DNA of 12,090 bases from Bacillota bacterium (GTDB lineage: Bacteria > Bacillota > Clostridia > Saccharofermentanales > Fastidiosipilaceae). Below the pieces are notes generated by a model that was not told where the DNA came from, did not search any database, and saw only the letters and a list, made by a program, of their open reading frames with translations. How positions within the stretch are numbered: the first letter of the stretch is position 1; every line of letters begins with the position of its first letter. The translations under genes and the position numbers were made by a program. The stretch spans positions 1 through 12,090 of the forward strand of contig JAEZYR010000153.1 in NCBI GenBank assembly GCA_023442635.1, written 5' to 3'. Positions 1 to 6,557 of the stretch are shown one piece after another.

Positions 1-1
1 G

Positions 2-460
2 CCGAGACCTGCCAAGGAGCCTAGCTCCCAGGAAGAGGCCTTGCAAAGCACCGATCGCATCATCCTCTATGATGAATGGGGAAAGAACAAAAGAGAGCAG
101 AAGCTGAAGAAGCCAGTTTATGCCTACGCACTAACTTATGCCTACGGTGATTGTTTTTGTCAAGACAATCTCATGTTGACTCGGGTTATACCAGGGCAGA
201 AGCGAAAATTGCAGATTGCGACAATCTCAGGTGACTTTCTCGCGGAAGTAGAGGTGCCAGAGGCTTTTGGCTCAGGGCTCGTGTTAGGGATGACGGATGA
301 CAGCATCTTTTTGGAGGCTGCAGCACCTCCTGCCCCCGAAGGTGTTCATACGGTGATGTACCAAGAGATTTATCAATTGCGTTTTCGGGGAGAACGAGGG
401 GGCGGCGCACCCGAGTGGAAGCCGCTGTTTAGGTATCAGGTGCCAAGCTTGCAGGGCTAA
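2..460 (+). CDS. C-terminal part of an unrecognised protein, possibly beta-propeller-like (5' end outside window)
   Basis: The reading frame is open from the first bases of the window to a TAA at 458-460, giving 152 residues. The first usable start inside the window is a TTG at 41 with no convincing ribosome binding site, so the gene almost certainly begins upstream. No signal peptide or membrane segment is visible in this part. The residues alternate short hydrophobic strands with turns, for example KLQIATISGDFLAEVEV, SGLVLGMTDDSIFLEA and YQEIYQLRF, a rhythm seen in the last blades of beta-propeller or other all-beta domains. That fold is an inference; I do not recognise the family. It ends 280 nt before the next gene, and a hairpin follows 11 nt after the stop. 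Confidence 0.7.
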   Translation, partial: PRPAKEPSSQEEALQSTDRIILYDEWGKNKREQKLKKPVYAYALTYAYGDCFCQDNLMLTRVIPGQKRKLQIATISGDFLAEVEVPEAFGSGLVLGMTDDSIFLEAAAPPAPEGVHTVMYQEIYQLRFRGERGGGAPEWKPLFRYQVPSLQG

Positions 461-471
461 AGATCAGCGAA

Positions 472-493
472 AAGGGGTGAGCAATCACCTCTT
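472..493 (+). terminator. Hairpin after the first gene, weak candidate terminator
   Basis: A 9-bp stem (472-480 with 485-493, one G-T pair) closes a GCAA loop, which is a GNRA-type tetraloop. It lies 11 nt after the stop of the first gene. The bases after it (cttgattt) are only moderately T-rich, so it may be a weak intrinsic terminator or simply a 3'-UTR hairpin. Confidence 0.45.
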
Positions 494-497
494 CTTG

Positions 498-527
498 ATT
501 TCGCAAGGCTTTGTTTCGTTGCGAAAT
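498..527. repeat. 9-bp perfect inverted repeat
   Basis: ATTTCGCAA at 498-506 is the exact reverse complement of TTGCGAAAT at 519-527, with a 12-nt loop. It follows the 472-493 hairpin after only 4 nt. No strong T-run follows on either strand. It could be a second part of the terminator region or a protein-binding site. Confidence 0.5.
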
Positions 528-550
528 TTAAGTCTAGACTAAGGCCACAC

Positions 551-581
551 GATTTTCTTTTAAGAATGTATTAAGAAAATC
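551..581. repeat. 9-bp perfect AT-rich inverted repeat
   Basis: GATTTTCTT at 551-559 pairs exactly with AAGAAAATC at 573-581 across a 13-nt loop. It is the third inverted repeat in about 110 nt and marks the left edge of the AT-rich stretch before the small secreted-protein gene. Its function is unknown; an operator or an RNA hairpin are both possible. Confidence 0.45.
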
Positions 582-658
582 AAAAACGAATAACAGGAAT
601 GAATATTTTATATATTGTACAAAAAATAAAATGGATTTTTGATACATTGCCACCTTGT

Positions 659-687
659 TTGCCTTTGACAACTCATGTAAGTATAAA
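659..687 (+). promoter_or_regulatory. Candidate sigma-A-type promoter of the secreted-protein/ABC cassette
   Basis: TTGCCT at 659-664 (4 of 6 matches to the -35 consensus) and TATAAA at 682-687 (5 of 6 matches to the -10 consensus) are separated by 17 nt, in the AT-rich region 55 nt before the start codon at 743. A start near 694 would place the 697-710 inverted-repeat arm at the very 5' end of the mRNA. This is a consensus match only. Confidence 0.4.
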
Positions 688-696
688 CGAAAGATG

Positions 697-710
697 ACCT
701 CTAGGTTTGA
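697..710 (+). repeat. Left arm of 14-nt inverted repeat (anti-Shine-Dalgarno-like leader)
   Basis: ACCTCTAGGTTTGA at 697-710 is the perfect reverse complement of 1162-1175. It lies in the leader of the small gene, between the candidate promoter and that gene's ribosome binding site (AAGGAG, 730-735). On a shared transcript its ACCTCT part would pair with the AGAGGT Shine-Dalgarno sequence of the large permease gene. Confidence 0.7.
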
Positions 711-742
711 GGAAATCAAGTTTATATCGAAGGAGCACAATG

Positions 743-1156
743 ATGAAAAAAAGCATAGCAAAAATTTTTTCGGTAGCCCTGCTTATGCTCATGTTGGGCG
801 TAAGCACGCAAGTTATGGCGCTCTATATTGACTAACCCAACAAGACCGTTAGGTTGACAGCAGCTAGTCGTGGTGTGGAAACTGGAAAGGTTGTGGGTAC
901 CCACAAATTCTATTCAGCGAGAAGCGAAAGAAATTCAAATCAGACGATTCTTGCTTCGGCTTGGTACAGCGAAGGTGATGGCTGGCATATGCATAGAGAA
1001 ACAAGAGAGCTGACGCCAGGAACTGAAGCATCAAAGGTTTTTGTCGGAACAACAAAGACGGAGGCATTTTGGGTTTTGCGCTTAGAAAATACTAATCTCC
1101 TACCACCCAGGAAGGGTGGACTAGGGCAAGGCTGGATCTGGTACGACATGAAATAA
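743..1156 (+). pseudogene. Small secreted protein with an in-frame stop codon after the signal peptide
   Basis: The frame starts at ATG 743 (ATG 740 is also possible, but AAGGAG at 730-735 is spaced 7 nt from 743). It encodes a clear signal peptide: MKKS, a hydrophobic core, and a likely cleavage after the STQVMA sequence. A TAA at 833-835, codon 31, breaks the frame just after the predicted cleavage site. Beyond it the same frame stays open to TAA 1154-1156, giving about 106 further residues rich in beta-forming and aromatic residues and ending in GQGWIWYDMK. Without the stop the product would be about 137 residues. A CAA (Gln) to TAA transition would explain it. No downstream start would restore export. 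The neighbours (large permease, ATPase) suggest a bacteriocin-like or immunity-related secreted protein, but I do not recognise the family. A sequencing error or assembly error is an alternative to a true pseudogene. Confidence 0.7.
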
Positions 1157-1161
1157 ATCTT

Positions 1162-1175
1162 TCAAACCTAGAGGT
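1162..1175 (+). repeat. Right arm of 14-nt inverted repeat, overlapping the permease ribosome binding site
   Basis: TCAAACCTAGAGGT at 1162-1175 is the exact reverse complement of 697-710. Its last bases form the AGAGGT Shine-Dalgarno sequence of the permease gene, whose ATG is at 1181. Pairing of the two arms would hide this site. Confidence 0.7.
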
Positions 1176-1180
1176 GCATC

Positions 1181-3175
1181 ATGTTTTCGTTAAGTCTAAA
1201 AGCCTTTTTGAGGAGACGATATATTCTTGTTCTGCTAGCGGCCATACTTCTTTTACCCATCGCTTTTTTGCTTTATAAATGCTTTACTGCGATAAACCCT
1301 GACTGGCTACGTTTGACGGGTGCCCTTATTCAGCTAGCGCCTTTGCAATTTTTGCTCCTTCTTTTCGCTTCGATGACCTATGCCCGAAGCTATACGCATC
1401 GCCTGAGTGAGATCCAAGCGCGCACGATGCTCAGTGGGAGCTGGAAGATCTATCTGTTTTCCTGGCTTATCCTGGAGTTGCTGGTGGCCTTGATATTCAT
1501 CCTTTTCATGGCAGCTTCGCTGGCGATTCTCTTTTTCTATTACCGACCTTATGCTGCCCTCATGGCCTATTTGTGGCGGCTGGGTGTGCTCTACTTTTTC
1601 CTGATACCGCAGTTGGCCATCGTGCTAGGTTTTATCTTGAGCCGCTTCAAGCACCTTATTTATAGCTATGTGGTAGCACTCGTTATTTTCGTGGTGATGA
1701 TGCCCATTTCAAAGGAATATGTGTATCGGATTTATGATCAAATTGGACGGGGGGAGAATCCGCTCTTTTATCAGGTTTTCGAATTAACACGCTTCTGGCC
1801 CATACTCACATTCTTCGAACATGCTTATGGCATACCAGCTGAGAGCTACCTGTTCTGGAATGCCCTGTTTAGCTTGCTTCTTTTGCTCGCTATTTATGGT
1901 TTGAAGCAAAGTCGAAAGCTTGGGTATCGCCGATGGCGCTTCGCTTCTGCTTTGTCGCTGCTGCTAGCCTTGCCTAGTCTCCTAGTCGCAGCCCAACCTG
2001 CTTCGAAATACCTTCTTGACTCTTATAGCTCCTATTTAGGTGGTGGTAATGATCAAAGGTACTACTATGCCCATGAACAAGTAGAAGAACAAGCTACGCA
2101 TCAGGGTAAGCTAAGGCTCGAAAAGGTCGACCTTGATCTAGACATCAAGCGCCAACTCAAGGCCAAAGCCACGATTGCCTATAGCTCTGAAGAAGAAATC
2201 TTACCGCAAGCAGGCTTTACGCTTTACCACGGCTATCGTGTCCGCTCTGTTCGGGACCAAGAAGGACGTAACATAGCATTTCACCAAATTTCAGATGCCA
2301 TTTATCTAGATGAAGCTATCTCTGGTAAGGGCGCCCTCACTTTTGAATATGAGGGTCACGGTTATCGCTATTACAGCAACGACCAGGGCATCTTTTTGCC
2401 AGCAACTTTTTGCTACTACCCGATCCCAGGGCTACAGCGTCTATGGGATGTTGATGATGCAACCATGCTGCCTGTTGTAGGAGCGGAGGAAATAGCTTAT
2501 AGCTTGCGCATTTCTTATGCGGGTAAGGTCTATTGTAATTTGCCTCAGACTCAGCAACAGTTTTGGGAAGGGAAGGCTCGAGGCCTCACGATTTTATCAG
2601 GCTTATACAGAGAGAAGCAGATAGATGATAAGACCTATATCCTAGCCTACGACAACTATGATTTCGAAAAAGTTCGACAGCTGATCGCCTCAGAGGTACA
2701 GGATCAAAAGGAACCCTGGCAGCAAAAAGCAAGTCAGGCCAAGTGGATAGCGCAGCTGCCAAAAATGAATTTAGTCGGTAATTATGAGAGAAACTACTTT
2801 GATTCTGAACAAGCCCTCTTTGCCTATGTCCAAGCATGGTCACATACCGCCCATGTGTATGACAGTTCGCCAAGGAAACGCCATATTAATGAACTGCTGA
2901 GGGATTTTAAGGCTGAAGATCCCTACTTGTTTGAAAAACTAGCATCCATCCAGTACGAAATGGGAGCATCATACAGAGAATCAGGCGAGAAAGACCCCAA
3001 TTATCCCAAACGCATTTACTTGCGCACGCAAAAAATAAGGGAATATCTAGATGACCAAACAATCAAGGATTACTTGCAAAAGTATCTGGATGATCCTAAC
3101 GATAACCGCGGAGGGGTAGAGGTGATTGATGATCTCGAAAAGCTAGTCCAGCAACAAGAAAGGAAGTCCTCATGA
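1181..3175 (+). CDS. ABC-type permease with large extracytoplasmic M1-peptidase-N-domain-like region
   Basis: The 664-residue product starts at ATG 1181 after an AGAGGTG site. The first 280 residues hold about seven membrane segments (roughly 14-34, 47-67, 90-122, 128-154, 158-178, 222-241 and 255-275), an ABC-2-like permease architecture. Residues about 280-664 form a hydrophilic domain, probably outside the cell. Its first half (about 308-420) reads like the beta-sandwich N-terminal domain of M1 aminopeptidases: KVDLDLDIKRQLKAKATIAY, then ALTFEYEGHGY, then GIFLPATFCYYPIPG. No HExxH zinc motif is present, so it should not be a peptidase; HEQVE at 298-302 is not that motif. The last 120 residues are charged and helical. 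The ATPase gene overlaps its stop by 4 nt, so the two are translated together. Likely role: membrane part of an exporter or sensing/detoxification transporter. The substrate is unknown. Confidence 0.8.
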   Translation: MFSLSLKAFLRRRYILVLLAAILLLPIAFLLYKCFTAINPDWLRLTGALIQLAPLQFLLLLFASMTYARSYTHRLSEIQARTMLSGSWKIYLFSWLILELLVALIFILFMAASLAILFFYYRPYAALMAYLWRLGVLYFFLIPQLAIVLGFILSRFKHLIYSYVVALVIFVVMMPISKEYVYRIYDQIGRGENPLFYQVFELTRFWPILTFFEHAYGIPAESYLFWNALFSLLLLLAIYGLKQSRKLGYRRWRFASALSLLLALPSLLVAAQPASKYLLDSYSSYLGGGNDQRYYYAHEQVEEQATHQGKLRLEKVDLDLDIKRQLKAKATIAYSSEEEILPQAGFTLYHGYRVRSVRDQEGRNIAFHQISDAIYLDEAISGKGALTFEYEGHGYRYYSNDQGIFLPATFCYYPIPGLQRLWDVDDATMLPVVGAEEIAYSLRISYAGKVYCNLPQTQQQFWEGKARGLTILSGLYREKQIDDKTYILAYDNYDFEKVRQLIASEVQDQKEPWQQKASQAKWIAQLPKMNLVGNYERNYFDSEQALFAYVQAWSHTAHVYDSSPRKRHINELLRDFKAEDPYLFEKLASIQYEMGASYRESGEKDPNYPKRIYLRTQKIREYLDDQTIKDYLQKYLDDPNDNRGGVEVIDDLEKLVQQQERKSS

Positions 3176-4029
3176 TTCGCATACAGCATCTATCCAAAAA
3201 ATTTAAGCGCTTTAAGGCCTTAGATGATCTCAGCCTCGAACTCAAGCCAGCACGCTATGCCCTCCTAGGTCCCAATGGCGCTGGTAAAACCACCTTGCTC
3301 CGCTGCTTGACCGGCTATTACAAGCAGTACGAAGGCAAGATCGAGCTGCTTTCAGATACAACAGGAGCAGCTGCCTCTGTCGGCTATATGCCACAGGCGC
3401 TAGACTTTGTTGACCGTTTGACTTGCTACGAAAATCTCAAGCTCATTGCCTATATGAAGGGCATGCCTGAAGAAAAACACGATGCGTGCATCAGAGAACG
3501 CCTCCAACAGGTTCATTTGATTGACAAAGGAGAAGCGCGCTATGCCAGCCTATCGGGTGGCATGAAACGGCGCCTAGGTATTGCAGCGGCTTACTTGGGT
3601 GGGTCCAAGATCCTTCTGCTCGATGAGCCAACGGCTGGCCTAGACCCCGAAGAGCGCATGCGCTTCTCATCTTATTTGGCACAAGACACGCAAGGCAAGC
3701 TCTTGCTTATTTCGACGCACATCGTCAGTGATGTGGAGAGCACCTGTGACCATCTCATCATTATGGATAAGGGCAAGGTTCTTTACGCTGGCGCCATACA
3801 GACCCTGATACAGCAATATGAAGGCCTGATTTATCAAGTGCCCCAAAAGTTGTGGGAAGAGGCAAAGGAGCCATTGGGATCTCTGATCCGACAAGACATT
3901 TTAGAGTCAGGCCCATATGTGCGCTTCTTTTCAACTCAAGCGCAAGCTGCTTGCGAACGGGTTCGCCCTAGACTAGAAGATGTTTATTTTTGTACGCTAC
4001 ACGGAAGGACGCGTTATGAAGCCTCGTGA
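3172..4029 (+). CDS. ABC transporter ATP-binding protein
   Basis: This 285-residue ATPase has every hallmark of the family: Walker A GPNGAGKT (33-40), Q-loop glutamine 75, signature LSGGM (127-131), Walker B ILLLDEP (147-153), D-loop AGLD and the switch histidine 183 in STHIV. The order and the MKRRLGIA continuation match the ATPases that drive ABC-2-type exporters of the CcmA/drug and bacteriocin-resistance group. The last 70 residues, after the nucleotide-binding core, are a variable tail of the kind seen in this group. Its start overlaps the stop of the large permease gene (ATGA), and the next permease gene starts inside its last codons. It therefore most likely energises transport by these two membrane proteins at the inner face of the cytoplasmic membrane. 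Confidence 0.95.
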   Translation: MIRIQHLSKKFKRFKALDDLSLELKPARYALLGPNGAGKTTLLRCLTGYYKQYEGKIELLSDTTGAAASVGYMPQALDFVDRLTCYENLKLIAYMKGMPEEKHDACIRERLQQVHLIDKGEARYASLSGGMKRRLGIAAAYLGGSKILLLDEPTAGLDPEERMRFSSYLAQDTQGKLLLISTHIVSDVESTCDHLIIMDKGKVLYAGAIQTLIQQYEGLIYQVPQKLWEEAKEPLGSLIRQDILESGPYVRFFSTQAQAACERVRPRLEDVYFCTLHGRTRYEAS

Positions 4030-4639
4030 GCTTAAGTTATGGCTCAAAAGTCAGGGTGCCTTGCCAATCCTGATTTGGCTTTACCAAGGCCTTCTCTTGC
4101 CGCTGCTGCTCATTTCGATGAAGAAAAGTCTCGAGGCTGATCAATTTCTGGGCTGGTCGATTGCTATTTTGCAAGGCACTTTACCCCTAACGATTACCCT
4201 TCCGCTTCTTAGCTTATTAAGGCCGCTGACGGATGCGAGCTCACTCGAAATGCTAAGGGCCTTCTTGCCCCGAAACTACCGCCAGGGGCTTATGCGCTGG
4301 GGTTGCTTGTTTTTTGGGCTCTTGCCAAGTTTAGGCTTGATCTTCTTCGGCCTTGGACTGAATTTACCGCCTAGCTTGATCATTCATGTTTTTCTTTCCT
4401 GTATCTGGATTGCCTGGCTGAGTTACCTGGCGAGTAGCTGGCTTCAGAAGTCAGAGTTGGGTGTCTTTGGCGCCATTTTCTACGTGCTTCTTAATGTCTT
4501 TATGGGGAGTCATTTTCCCATCTTTCCGACGTTTTACGTGGACGATGTGCCTAGCTGGGGAGCTTTGCTTTTAGGCCATAGCCTCTTTACACTGCTATGT
4601 ATAGGACTAGGACTCAAGACAAAGAAGCGAGCTATATGA
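4016..4639 (+). CDS. Six-helix ABC-2-type permease subunit
   Basis: ATG 4016 is chosen because GGAAGGA at 4003-4009 sits 6 nt before it; an ATG at 3980 in the same frame has no such site. The gene overlaps the ATPase by 14 nt. The 207-residue product has about six membrane segments (roughly 16-35, 46-68, 92-114, 119-142, 147-168 and 181-200) and almost no soluble part. Between helices 2 and 3 lies SLEMLRAFLPRNYRQ, the place where ABC-2 permeases usually carry an amphipathic E...LP...R coupling segment, which supports assignment as the second membrane subunit. I infer that it pairs with the large permease and the ATPase. The exact family is not recognised, and the substrate (peptide, drug or lipid) cannot be read from the sequence. 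Confidence 0.75.
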   Translation: MKPRELKLWLKSQGALPILIWLYQGLLLPLLLISMKKSLEADQFLGWSIAILQGTLPLTITLPLLSLLRPLTDASSLEMLRAFLPRNYRQGLMRWGCLFFGLLPSLGLIFFGLGLNLPPSLIIHVFLSCIWIAWLSYLASSWLQKSELGVFGAIFYVLLNVFMGSHFPIFPTFYVDDVPSWGALLLGHSLFTLLCIGLGLKTKKRAI

Positions 4640-4667
4640 CAGGGTATTCTTGGAGCTGTAACAGAAC

Positions 4668-4690
4668 AGGCGCATAGATGCCTCCTTTTT
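4668..4690 (+). terminator. Weak hairpin plus T-run after the ABC operon
   Basis: AGGCGCAT and ATGCCT (4668-4683) can form a short stem with one bulged G, followed by CC and five Ts at 4686-4690. It lies 29 nt after the last ABC gene and 32 nt before the nitroreductase start. The stem is short, so some readthrough into the next gene is likely. Confidence 0.35.
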
Positions 4691-4721
4691 GGCTATGCTA
4701 GCCAGGCAAAAGGAGAAAAAT

Positions 4722-5288
4722 ATGATTGAAGCGATGCAGAAGCGCCGAAGTATCTATGGGCTGGGCAAGTTAGAAGCTAGTCAAATCGAGCAAGTCGAGA
4801 CGCTGCTTGGGCAGGCGCTGAGCCTGACGCCCGATGCTTTTAATATGAAAAGCGCCAGAGCCGTTCTTTTGCTGGGCGAGCAACATGAGTTGTTGTGGGA
4901 AAAGACCCACGAGCTTTTTGAGGGCAAACTAGCTCGCGAAAAAGCCGACAGCTTCAAGTCGGCAGCAGGCACGATCCTCTACTTTACGGATCAGAAGGTC
5001 GTCCAAAGTTTAGCTGAGCAGTATGCGCTTTATGCGGCTCGCTTCCCAGAGTGGGCCAAGCAAGCGGTTGGCATGCTGGAATACAATGTCTGGACCCTCT
5101 TAGCCGAGCAGGGTATTGGGGCTAATTTGCAACACTACAACCCAGTTATCGATGAGATGGTCAAGCAAAGCTGGAATCTGCCAGCGCATTGGCACTTGGA
5201 TGCCCAAATGCCTTTTGGTCAGATTCTGAGTGAGGCAGCCCCCAAAGAGACAGAAACTGTTCAGGAGAGGCTGCTTGTTCTAAGATAA
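4722..5288 (+). CDS. Nitroreductase-family flavoprotein
   Basis: ATG 4722 follows AAAGGAG with good spacing. The 188-residue product has the standard marks of the FMN-dependent nitroreductase family (PF00881): RRSIYGLG near the N terminus (8-15), where the flavin phosphate is bound; FNMKSAR (40-46), equivalent to the usual FNxQSxR; GIGANLQHYNP (131-141); and AQMPFG (161-166) near the end. The length, the missing long insertions and the NLQHYNP wording fit the small subgroup that includes oxidative-stress and fatty-acid-signalling proteins (Frm2/Hbn1-like, YodC/MhqN-like). These reduce nitro- or quinone-type compounds with NAD(P)H as cytoplasmic homodimers. The physiological substrate here is unknown. 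It is probably a separate unit from the upstream transporter, although the intervening terminator is weak. Confidence 0.88.
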   Translation: MIEAMQKRRSIYGLGKLEASQIEQVETLLGQALSLTPDAFNMKSARAVLLLGEQHELLWEKTHELFEGKLAREKADSFKSAAGTILYFTDQKVVQSLAEQYALYAARFPEWAKQAVGMLEYNVWTLLAEQGIGANLQHYNPVIDEMVKQSWNLPAHWHLDAQMPFGQILSEAAPKETETVQERLLVLR

Positions 5289-5350
5289 GGTCTAGCTTGA
5301 AGGCGTGACTTTGCAGAACTAGGATACGTCCGCCATGGAATGAGGCTTGT

Positions 5351-5773
5351 ATGCTTTTGTTGGTTTCTGAATCTTCTATGCAAGAGGCCTGGGAGGCAAG
5401 GCGAGGTGAGTTGGAGGCGAAGTTAGGGTCTTTGGACGTAGACCCCATTGCGGGAGCCTTGATGTTCGATCGTGACCAGGGCATCCGCAAGACCGTCCAC
5501 CTGCTCGTTTTAGCAGAGGGCTTGGGCATGCTTTTTCAGCCTATTTGGCAAAAAAAGGGAAGCAATGGCATGTTGCTGCTGCCATGGTCAGACTTAGGCC
5601 AATATAGCTTTCATCTGGGGCTGCTAGACTTGCATTTGCAGCTGAAACTTAAAGATGGCAGGCTCTATCGTCTCAAGTTGCCTAGGCGCAATTCGAAACG
5701 CATTCCGGCACAGGCGAGAAGGGTTCAGATGCTGTTGGCTAGTTTGGAGAAGCGGCTAGGCTCAGCAAAGTAG
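5351..5773 (+). CDS. Hypothetical protein, possibly PH-like fold
   Basis: A 140-residue frame starts at ATG 5351 with a weak GAGG site (5342-5345) and ends at TAG 5771-5773, 36 nt before a strong terminator. The N-terminal 40 residues are charged and helical. The middle and end alternate hydrophobic strands: TVHLLVLAEGLGMLFQPIW, MLLLPWSDL, LHLQLKLKDGRLYRLKLPRR, closing with a helix QARRVQMLLASLEKRL. This strand-turn-strand then helix layout, with 'LPWSDL' and 'LKDGRLYRLKLP', resembles bacterial PH-like/GRAM-like domains; that is an inference and the family is not recognised. There is no signal peptide and no clear membrane helix. It lies 62 nt after the nitroreductase gene and may be cotranscribed with it. 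Confidence 0.65.
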   Translation: MLLLVSESSMQEAWEARRGELEAKLGSLDVDPIAGALMFDRDQGIRKTVHLLVLAEGLGMLFQPIWQKKGSNGMLLLPWSDLGQYSFHLGLLDLHLQLKLKDGRLYRLKLPRRNSKRIPAQARRVQMLLASLEKRLGSAK

Positions 5774-5808
5774 CTGTCCTTTGGTATCAGCAGTGCAATA
5801 GAAAGATC

Positions 5809-5844
5809 AAGAAAGCCCCCACCTTGCGGTGAGGGCTTTCTTTT
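5809..5844. terminator. Strong bidirectional intrinsic terminator
   Basis: A 15-bp stem with one mismatch (5809-5823 with 5828-5842) closes a TTGC loop. On the plus strand it ends in CTTTCTTTT and would stop the 5351-5773 unit. On the minus strand it ends in GCTTTCTTGATC and lies directly after the 3' end of the tRNA-Ser gene, so one hairpin serves two convergent units. Confidence 0.9.
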
Positions 5845-5932
5845 GGCGGAGAAGGAGGGATTCGAACCCTCGCACGCTTGCACGTCTAACGATTTAGCAA
5901 ACCGTCCCCTTCAGCCTCTTGGGTACTTCTCC
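5844..5932 (-). tRNA. tRNA-Ser (anticodon GCT), CCA encoded
   Basis: Read on the minus strand, the 89-nt gene has a 7-bp acceptor stem GGAGAAG/CTTCTCC, discriminator G and an encoded CCA end. The anticodon loop is TTTGCTAAA with anticodon GCT (plus-strand AGC at 5896-5898), which decodes AGC and AGU. The T arm is GAGGG TTCGAAT CCCTC. A long variable arm (CGTGCAAGCGTG region) is present, as expected for a class II serine tRNA. Confidence 0.97.
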
Positions 5933-5958
5933 ATGTACAAACAAAGCGGCTGTCGGCC

Positions 5959-5988
5959 ATTATAGCGGACGATGCGGAATTTGCGCAA
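5959..5988 (-). promoter_or_regulatory. Promoter of the tRNA-Ser gene
   Basis: On the minus strand a perfect TATAAT (plus positions 5959-5964) is preceded, after 18 nt, by TTGCGC (5983-5988), a half-match to the -35 consensus. Initiation near 5952 would give a short 5' leader before the tRNA at 5932. Confidence 0.65.
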
Positions 5989-6008
5989 GGCCTTTGAGGC
6001 TATTTTGC

Positions 6009-6048
6009 AAATTAAAGAAGGAGAAGCGCTGAACATGGGCGCTCCTCC
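6009..6048 (-). terminator. Intrinsic terminator of the ExbB/ExbD-like operon
   Basis: On the minus strand GGAGGAGCGC (6048-6039) pairs with GCGCTTCTCC (6029-6020) with one mismatch and a 9-nt loop, followed by TTCTTTAATTT. It lies 69 nt after the stop of the last gene of the 7838-6117 operon and before the tRNA promoter, separating the two units. Confidence 0.75.
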
Positions 6049-6116
6049 CTCAGGTTGTTGCTCAAATAGACGAGATCGTCTAGGCACTCTATATGACGAG
6101 CGGCTTTGCGGGCTGC

Positions 6117-6557
6117 TCAGCGCTGCTGCTCCGTATACTTGATGTGGAGCTTGTCGAGTTCGCTCTTGAGCGTCTCGTAGCTGGCTTTGACGGCCTTGTC
6201 GTCAATGAGCTGGACGGTGCTACCAGGTTGGAGAGCGGCCAAACGTTGGCTCAGCTCTTCCAGCGAGAGGGTGTTGCCGTCGACCAGATAGCCTTGCTCT
6301 TTCACGACAATTTCAAGGCTAGTTGGTGCCGTGTCACTGGGCTTGGAACTTGGGCTGCTAGCTAGGCCAGGTGTCGCATCGCCCTGCTTCGGGTCGGCCG
6401 AAGCGCTTGTCTGGGGCTGGGTGCGCAACCAGTTGGGCGCCCAGGAAGTGCCATTAAACAAGCCAATGCCCCGGAAGAGGAGCAACAAAACTAAGATGAG
6501 AATGAGGATCAAGAGCGTCAGCACAAGAGGGCGACGCTTTTTCTTTTTTTCAGCCAT
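6117..6557 (-). CDS. Membrane-anchored protein with ExbD/TolR-like outer domain, lacking the channel aspartate
   Basis: The start is ATG 6557, preceded by AAAGGAG 6 nt upstream; a longer frame to 6683 lies inside the previous gene and is not used. The 146-residue product has a Lys/Arg-rich N terminus (MAEKKKKRRP), one membrane helix (11-28), a Ser/Pro/Thr linker (45-80) and a compact C-terminal domain (81-146). That domain, with EIVVKEQGYLVDGNTLSLEE followed by LSQRLAAL, then TVQLIDDKAVKASYETLKSELDKLHI, follows the ExbD/TolR pattern: strand, short 'dG..l....eL...L' helix, strand ending in D, and helix. The membrane helix has no aspartate, unlike real ExbD, TolR or MotB. The gene overlaps the previous one by 8 nt. 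It is likely an accessory or second stator-type subunit of the channel complex. The ExbD-like call is by pattern only. Confidence 0.75.
   Translation of the reverse strand: MAEKKKKRRPLVLTLLILILILVLLLLFRGIGLFNGTSWAPNWLRTQPQTSASADPKQGDATPGLASSPSSKPSDTAPTSLEIVVKEQGYLVDGNTLSLEELSQRLAALQPGSTVQLIDDKAVKASYETLKSELDKLHIKYTEQQR

Noticed and set aside
665..687. TTGACA at 665-670 as -35 for TATAAA at 682-687
   Set aside because: The spacing is only 11 nt, too short for a sigma-A promoter; TTGCCT at 659-664 has the right 17-nt spacing.
743..1156. Small secreted protein as a lactococcin-972-family bacteriocin
   Set aside because: The operon order is suggestive, but I cannot see the family's sequence pattern, so no family name is assigned.
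2075..2089. HEQVE (residues 298-302) in the large permease as a zinc-peptidase motif
   Set aside because: The gluzincin motif needs HExxH; the second histidine is missing and no downstream glutamate ligand block is seen.
6067..6082. Palindrome TAGACGA-GA-TCGTCTA
   Set aside because: The loop of 2 nt limits it as an RNA hairpin, and it lies between an operon end and its terminator; it may be a chance match or a binding site, with nothing further to support it.
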